A DNA stretch of 64,000 nt from Erigeron canadensis (Eukaryota > Streptophyta > Magnoliopsida > Asterales > Asteraceae), in NCBI RefSeq assembly GCF_010389155.1, contig NC_057767.1, forward strand, positions 9,097,765 to 9,161,764. The letters run 5' to 3'. The notes under the pieces were generated by a model. It saw only the letters and a program-made list of their open reading frames with translations. It made no database searches and had not been told where the DNA came from. Position 1 is the stretch's first letter; each line of letters begins with the position of its first letter. Made by a program: the position numbers and the translations under genes. Shown piece after piece: positions 58,271-64,000 of the stretch.

Positions 58271-59889
58271 TATAGATATAGATTGTGTGCATATATTCAA
58301 AATTTTTCCAAGCAGCTCATGGAAATCTTAAAGGTATTAGTTTTTGTGTTTTCCAATATTGTAGTTACTAAATATATTTAAGTTTAAGATAAGTTCTTGA
58401 TTTTAGTTTTGTCGGATGGTTCTTGTGTGCTTTAGTTAGTTTCATAAGGATGGGATTGAGTTCCGCTTGCCGCAATTGTATCTCTTTTTAAATAAAACAA
58501 ATTGTCTACTACATTTTATTCAGTAACCATTTAGTTCTTTAATTACTTTCAATTAGAAAGAATACAGTATATAAATAGACTTCATATGAACTTATGAATG
58601 TAGTCATTCTAGCAGCAGTCTACTTCCTGGAGTTTGTGAGGGGGATGTTTGTGTATTTACATATATAATTTTCATGGGAGGAGTTTGTGAGAGGAAAGCA
58701 TGGAAGAAAAGCAAATTATTTAAGTGGTGTTTAATCTAAATTACCCTGACAAGTCGGAAACATGCTTTGAGAAAAGCACAACAAGAGAGTTAGAAATAGA
58801 GGTGATGATTTTTTGAGAAGATAAATGACTAGGAGGGCCAAGAGGTTTAAGAAGGAAGAAAAAAAACCCCGAAAAGGGAATTGACAAGAAACTATTTCAT
58901 TTTAATATTAAAATATTTTTTCACTAATAAGTAAACTAGAGAGGAGCTAAGAGGTGCAATCAAAAACTGATAAAAATAATAATTTGATCGGAACCCCTAA
59001 TCCCGTATACCATGTGGTACCCACTAATTTCCCAGTCGCCGGGCTAGTGTCCAGATGAATTTTAACAACTTAATAATCTCTTCATTATCTCGATTTTGCC
59101 TTTGACAAGACTCAAATCAATCAAAGTGAAGGTGAAGTAAAAAAAAATGCGGCATGAAATCTACCGAGAAAGACATATAACAATTATATTGGAAATAAAG
59201 AAAGAAAACTAAACAGTATAATTATTCCGTTGATGTCGGTCTATGTCTCGAGAAGTTGATCGATTTCTTAACCATAAAAAATTGTTTCCTTTGATTTTTT
59301 GACAAGCAAACCCATCGAAAAATAATAAATTAAACTTTATTTTATATTAAATAGATGAATAACCACGCGATGCGGCGAAGATATGGCAGCATCAGCGTGG
59401 TGATACGGTGACTAGTGTCAAGGATAAGTTCGTAGCTTAATGATGTAAAAAGATAATGCAATTATTTTAGGATTTCAGGGATAAATATAGTAAATTAGTA
59501 TCAATAAGGGTATACTAGGTATTCAATATACTCATTGATAATGTGAGTTATATAATTAAAAATATTTTTGGTATTTAAAGGTAGAAAAGTTAAAAGAGAA
59601 GAAAGAATTTACTTTTTATAATAATTTTTATATTAAATAAAACACAATTGTGATGACATCAACTTATTATAGAAATATTTTATCAAAAATTATATCTTTT
59701 TCATTTATTTAATTGTGATGCCATAACCACTTTCCTATTAATATTTATTTCATTTTTTTATTTATGATGTCCCATTTCGTTGAAGAAAAAAATTCTATTT
59801 TCTATTTAAAATTCTAAAAATTCATACATGGTGTTTTATATCCCCTAAACAATTTTGTCATGACGGATTATTTAAGCTAACTATATACT
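58271..59889. other. Intergenic
   Basis: AT-rich. At 59355-59410 AACCACGCGATGCGGCG is similar to the hairpin ends of the Helitron units at 34131-35255, followed by related GATGTAAAAAGATAATG text; a relic is possible but no borders could be set. No gene. Confidence 0.45.
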
Positions 59890-60192
59890 TATATAATGGG
59901 GATTATTACCTATACATGTAAATAAATATGATAAATTGTCTCTATGTTATGTAAATATCTCGTAAAATATCTATATAATGTAGTGAGATTTCAAATCCTG
60001 TTTATTGGATGTACCCGGTATATGTCGCAGTCATATAAGCTGACACATGTAAGTTTTAAATTGGTCAGGTACATCCAATAAACGAGATTTGAAAGTTCGT
60101 TATGACATAGACATTTTACAAGATCTTTACATAACATAAATATTTGGTCATATTTATTTACATCCATTGGTAATAAAACCCTACATAATATA
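59890..60192. mobile_element. Palindromic MITE next to the copia LTR
   Basis: About 130-bp inverted arms: left GATTATTACC, ATGTAAATAAATATGA, TATGTTATGTAAA and TTTATTGGATGTACC; right mirrors GGTACATCCAATAAACGAGA, TTTACATAACATAAAT, TCATATTTATTTACAT and GGTAATAAAACC. The loop holds CATATAAGCTGACACATG. No coding capacity. It ends 15 bp before the copia LTR start. Confidence 0.82.
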
Positions 60193-60207
60193 TACAAAAT
60201 ATGTGTT

Positions 60208-60866
60208 TGTTAAGTCTGGGATTCGCTGAAGGAGACTTGAAAATTGACACATGTCGTCAGCAAGTCTCTTTACAATTTGTCAGCAGATGAAGAGACGTCT
60301 TCAGCGGGATGCATGCTAACCTAAGTTTGTCTTGGCAGGAAATATTCAAACTACATAAAGACAAAAAGTCACATGGTGGTTAACTAACTGTAATTTGCCC
60401 TGAATGGTAAATGTACATGTTGGGACCAAAGCAAGGGTTCTCTCTCTCTCTTACCCGATTTGGTATAGAAGACAACAGGCACATGATTCAAGTACCATGA
60501 GCCAATTGGAGTTCGACAACCACCATCAAGTCACAATCAAAGCAGGCTGTGTTGCCTCATGTCTTCCCCTATATAAAGCAACACAGCCACATTGTGTTAA
60601 GTGGCTTGCCGTCAATCTAAAAACATGTATCACTTGTAATTGCTTAAGTTTTCCTTTTCTGTCTAGACTTAGCAATTATCTTTGTTCTTTTGTATTCTTG
60701 TAAGTCAAGTGTAAGATCAACCATGTATTCATCGTTTAATCAATGATACATATGATTATCCTTGCATTGATGTATTGAAATTGAACTTTACATTGTTCTT
60801 GTTGCTTGCCTGCTTATTTTCTTTCTTGTATTCTAAATTAAACATAAGTTGTGCATTCGTGGACCA
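60208..60866 (+). repeat. 5' LTR of the copia element
   Basis: Starts TGTTAAGTCTGGGATTC and ends GGACCA just before the primer-binding site; TG..CA borders and about 659 bp are normal for copia. It contains a TATA box (60570-60577). The other LTR is outside the window, so borders rest on motif and primer position. Confidence 0.65.
60570..60577 (+). promoter_or_regulatory. LTR promoter TATA box
   Basis: CTATATAAAGC in the middle of the LTR, about 410 bp upstream of the gag start codon; the expected place for the promoter of the genomic retrotransposon RNA. Confidence 0.55.
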
Positions 60867-60871
60867 TTAAT

Positions 60872-60883
60872 TGGTATCAGAGC
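60872..60883 (+). other. Primer-binding site, initiator tRNA-Met
   Basis: TGGTATCAGAGC is complementary to the 3' end of plant initiator methionine tRNA and is the usual minus-strand primer site of copia elements. It lies 5 bp after the proposed LTR end. Confidence 0.88.
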
Positions 60884-60981
60884 CACCGTTCCTAAATCAT
60901 TGGAACAAGATCTGTTTGCCTTCTTTTGTTTATATTTAAAATTTTCTGTAATCCCTCTTAAATTTCTTTCCAGCAAGAACC

Positions 60982-62247
60982 ATGTCTTCTGTTCCCAACC
61001 TTGTGAACACACGTGACTTTGGTTACGTGTCGACACCTCCTAAGTTCGAGCCCAAAGATTTTGGGTCTTGGAAGGAGAGAATGCTTCTTCACATCGCTGG
61101 TGTGGAGCCCTATTTAATGACCATATTAACTGAGGGTCCATACGTACCGATGTATGTCCAAAGAACTCCAGGAGCTACACCTGAAGCTCCTGAAATAGTC
61201 ACTGACCTGGTTAAACCAGAGGTCCAATGGACAGATGAAGAAAGAAAGCTGGTAAATCTTGATGCCAGGCTTAAAAACATGATTATAGTTACTCTTCCTA
61301 CTGAAATCATGAAACTGGTCATCAAGTATCCCTCTTCAAAGGAAGTATGGGATAGACTCGTCAGCACCTATAAAGGCTCTGCTGACCTCATTAAAATCAA
61401 GAAAATTGATTTAAAAAGAGCTTATGAAAATTTCTTCTCCCTCCCTGATGAAAGTCTTGAGAGCACCTACACTCGCTTTAAAGGGTTGCTCAATGACATG
61501 ACAAATGTTGGCATTACCCATGATAACTTTGAGGTATGTCACAAATTCATTGACTCTCTTCCTCTTAAGTGGCAAAACTTAAGACAAACTCTTCGTATAA
61601 CGAAGAAAATCCAAGACTTTGATCTTGAAGAACTTTTTGGCACTCTTCAATTCGAAGAAAGAGCATTGGCTCAAAATATTCAAGCTTCTGCTAATGCCAA
61701 AAGGCATGCTGGCTCTTCCTCTTCTTCTGTCAGCATCTCTTCTCATCCTATTTCTGACCCTGTCGCTCTTGTCTCTACTGAGCCCATCGATCTCTATGAT
61801 GGTGCCAGTACCTCTAATCTTCCAGCTTCAATTCAGACTCTCATTAATGAGCTGGATGATGAAGAAAAACAAGAAATGTTTAATGACTTCATGGGCTTTG
61901 CCCTGGTTGCTGGGAGAAAATACTCTAAAAGGTGGAATAATCGAAAAACAATTACTCCCCTTAAATCTCCTGTTGACAAATCACAAGAAGAGTGCTGGAG
62001 GTGTGGCAGGAAAGGCCACTATCAGAAGGAGTGTAGAGTCTCCTTACCCAATCCTGCTGTCTCCAAAACTAATCCTCCCAAATCTGCTGATGAATATAGG
62101 AACAAATATTATCAGCTGAAGGCCAAGGTTGCTGAAACAGAGGATAAAGTTCCAGCAAAAGGACTGATTGCTGAAGAACATGATTGGGCTGACTCAGATG
62201 ATTCTGATGACGATTATGTTGATGCTATGTGCCTTATGGCACTCTAG
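60982..62247 (+). CDS. Copia Gag protein (UBN2-type) with CCHC zinc knuckle
   Basis: Gag forms the cytoplasmic virus-like particle that packages the element RNA. The 421-codon ORF is intact. The UBN2/retrotran-gag region covers about 25-240 (PKFEPKDFGSWKERMLLHI, EVWDRLVSTYKGSADLIKIK, FIDSLPLKWQNLRQTLR). A zinc knuckle CWRCGRKGHYQKEC lies at about 338-351 (bases 61993-62034). The C-terminus is acidic (DWADSDDSDDDYVDAMCLMA). It starts at the first ATG after the primer site, 98 bp downstream. The frame stops at TAG 62245-62247; in many copia elements gag continues into pol, so this stop is probably a mutation or a lineage-specific break. Confidence 0.85.
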   Translation: MSSVPNLVNTRDFGYVSTPPKFEPKDFGSWKERMLLHIAGVEPYLMTILTEGPYVPMYVQRTPGATPEAPEIVTDLVKPEVQWTDEERKLVNLDARLKNMIIVTLPTEIMKLVIKYPSSKEVWDRLVSTYKGSADLIKIKKIDLKRAYENFFSLPDESLESTYTRFKGLLNDMTNVGITHDNFEVCHKFIDSLPLKWQNLRQTLRITKKIQDFDLEELFGTLQFEERALAQNIQASANAKRHAGSSSSSVSISSHPISDPVALVSTEPIDLYDGASTSNLPASIQTLINELDDEEKQEMFNDFMGFALVAGRKYSKRWNNRKTITPLKSPVDKSQEECWRCGRKGHYQKECRVSLPNPAVSKTNPPKSADEYRNKYYQLKAKVAETEDKVPAKGLIAEEHDWADSDDSDDDYVDAMCLMAL

Positions 62248-64000
62248 TCAGTGGGTGAACGTCACTGTGAAAAAGGTATACTCTCTTCTCTCTTCTTCAA
62301 ATCAAGACTAGACCAAAATCATTGAGTCTTTATCTTGTGATCTTCAGTTCGTAGAAAGTCTACGTGCTGAACTTCAATCGAAACTTAACTCTGCTGGAGT
62401 AGAGTTGAGTGAAAAATCTGAAAAACTTATGAAATTGAAGAATGTTCATGTTGAACTTCAATCTCATGAGTTGATGACTCAAAAACTTCAACTTGAGAAT
62501 GAATCTCTCAAGGCTGAAGTTTCTAATCTAAAGAAGATTGTGACCTCCTGGTCAAAGGCTTCTAAATTCCATCATCAATGCTTGAGCGAACAAGTACCTG
62601 CTCAAGTACAAGCAGTAATTGGTGGCAATGTTAATGCTGCTGCCTCCATTGCTGACTCCTTTTAAAGATGATGTAAAGCTTGAAGTATCCATTCCTCCAC
62701 CTTGTTCGTCTTCCATCTCACCAGATGAAATGAAAAAGCGGTATTTTTGTCAAAGGACAAAATGACTATCATGCTGAGATGGACACTAAAGCTTCAGCAT
62801 CTTCTAGTGATCCCTCTTCTCAAAATGCTAAAAGTACTAGTACTTCTACCAGTACTTTTAACATGTTCTCTCATCTCCCTATTGTTGGCATGTTGCCACA
62901 CGAAGGGAGAGTTCAAAATTCTCCTCCAAGAACCTTCAAAGGAGATATCTCGAGTGATGGGTATGTGCCTATTGCTCCTCAGCCTCTATCTTCAAAAGGT
63001 GCTGAGCCTTTCAAAAGAAGCACCATTGCTGCTCCATATGACTATGGTATCCCTCAGTAGGACCATCATGTCGGTCAGCAAACTTCTGGTGCTAAATCTT
63101 CTCAACTTGAACCTTCTCATACAAATTCTATGTCAGAACAAGTAAATAGAAGGGTCAAGTTCGCTGATGAAAGACACCAGCAAGCACCTTCCACAAAGGG
63201 TGTACATGCTGATGTTGTATCTCATTCCTTACCCTCAAAATCAAATCTAAGGCATGTCACTGCAAAATGGGGAAGACAGCCTTCTCAGAATAGATCTGAC
63301 ACTCCTCAGCGAGGACACTTCCCTCATCAGCAGGTAAGGCCTATAACTCCTCAGCGAGGATATTTGCCTCATCAGCAAACAAGGTCTGTCAATCCTCTAC
63401 TTCCAGCACTGTCAATCCTCTACTTCCAACAAGGAGTATCTACCTCATAGGCAAATGAGGTTGATCTCTCCAAAACATCAAGTCAGATCCACAACTCCTA
63501 TTCGTAAGAATCTGCCTCAGCAGGGTAACCCTCTTCTCATCCTGCTGGGAAGCAAGCATGGACCCTGATAAGAGGACATCAGCCGCCTCAAAATCATCAT
63601 GAGGAATCCATACTTGGCCCTGCTCCTCAAATGCCCCCTCCTAAGCTTAGACAAAGGAATAAGTCCAAGTCTAAGCAAAAGAGCAAGGCTTCCTCTTCCT
63701 CATCTCCTCAAATAAATGAACTCACTCAGCGAGTGAATGATCTTTCATCTCAACTGAGGGATTTTCTCATTCAAAGTCAAGGCCAATCCTCTGAAAATAA
63801 ATGCTATCTCTGTAGCAGTAGAGGACATGTTGCTTCTGAATGTGTTCTATTCTGTCCTAAAGATGCTCCAGCAGTTGTATGTGTACCTAAAATCCCTACA
63901 GCTGCTGAAACATCTTCCTCCTCTAACAGAATCAGTGAGAACCTCTCTACTGAACCTGTTATCAGTGACTCTTCCTCTGTTACAAATTCAAGTATTGCTG
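62248..64000 (+). pseudogene. Decayed continuation of the copia polyprotein
   Basis: Related coding text continues in shifting frames: a coiled-coil stretch (KLMKLKNVHVELQSHELMTQ, 62405-62665), a Ser/Thr-rich part (62779-63060, ended by TAG), a repeat of about 16 residues (TPQRGHFPHQQ, TPQRGYLPHQQ; 63283-63390) and, in the 63631 frame, a lysine-rich stretch followed by a second zinc knuckle CYLCSSRGHVASEC (63802-63843). Stops at 62245, 63058 and 63448 and at least two frame changes break it. Part of this length (long spacer and second knuckle) is unusual for copia gag. Protease and integrase are not visible. Confidence 0.65.

Larger units (their letters stand above)
60208..64000 (+). mobile_element. 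Ty1/copia LTR retrotransposon (left part, defective)
   Basis: Order on the + strand: 5' LTR (60208-60866), tRNA-Met primer-binding site (60872-60883), gag with a zinc knuckle (60982-62247), then a decayed region with a second zinc knuckle (63802-63843) running off the window. Integrase, reverse transcriptase and the 3' LTR would lie to the right. Copia assignment rests on the gag type and primer site; domain order in pol is not visible. Confidence 0.82.

Noticed and set aside
61619..62119. 166-codon ORF inside gag
   Set aside because: Leucine-rich shadow in another frame of the intact Gag ORF.

Overview
The window is nuclear DNA from a flowering plant: genes have many small GT-AG introns, intergenic DNA is AT-rich, and plant transposons are abundant (Helitrons, MULEs, hAT and PIF/Harbinger elements, (TTG)n-tailed SINE-like retroposons, a Ty1/copia element). 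The look of the repeats and the copia gag suggests an asterid, possibly Asteraceae; that is an inference that needs a database search. Exon models were built by hand from splice sites, reading phase and family resemblance.

Layout. MED18 (Mediator subunit, + strand, exon 1 outside the window) ends at 2653. The exocyst subunit SEC3 (- strand, 25 coding exons, 876 codons) runs from 17672 down to 4628; its 5.3-kb first intron is packed with foldback and SINE-like elements. A DA1/DAR-type LIM peptidase (- strand, 11 exons, 457 codons) lies at 21449-24354. An Ariadne-type RBR ubiquitin-ligase homologue (- strand, 26762-33867) lacks the whole catalytic RING2 module, and its 4.4-kb first intron holds a tandem duplication that copied the end of exon 1. 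A tandem Helitron array and two MITEs fill the gap to a single-exon dirigent protein (36799-37341, +). Next come an ACD6-like ankyrin/PGG membrane protein (38037-41710, +) and, tail to tail with it, a LYK4/LYK5-type LysM receptor pseudokinase (42959-44800, -).

From 46.5 kb to the right edge the DNA is almost entirely transposon-derived. A 3.7-kb MULE (9-bp target duplication) contains a nested 1.0-kb Pack-MULE carrying a decayed histone H2B gene (its own 9-bp duplication) and a SINE with a 19-bp duplication. It is followed by a Harbinger element with a broken ALP1/HARBI1-like transposase, an inverted-repeat MITE, a minisatellite, two Helitrons (the larger carrying a decayed GDSL esterase fragment), a palindromic MITE, and the 5' LTR, primer-binding site and gag of a defective copia element cut by the window edge.

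The genes form no operon-like unit. SEC3 (secretion), DA1-like (organ size) and MED18 (transcription) are housekeeping or developmental; dirigent, ACD6-like and LYK5-like belong to families linked to defence. The observations most worth following are the RING2-less Ariadne gene with two possible first exons, the filled/empty Helitron site that dates an insertion relative to a duplication, and the nested MULEs with intact target duplications.
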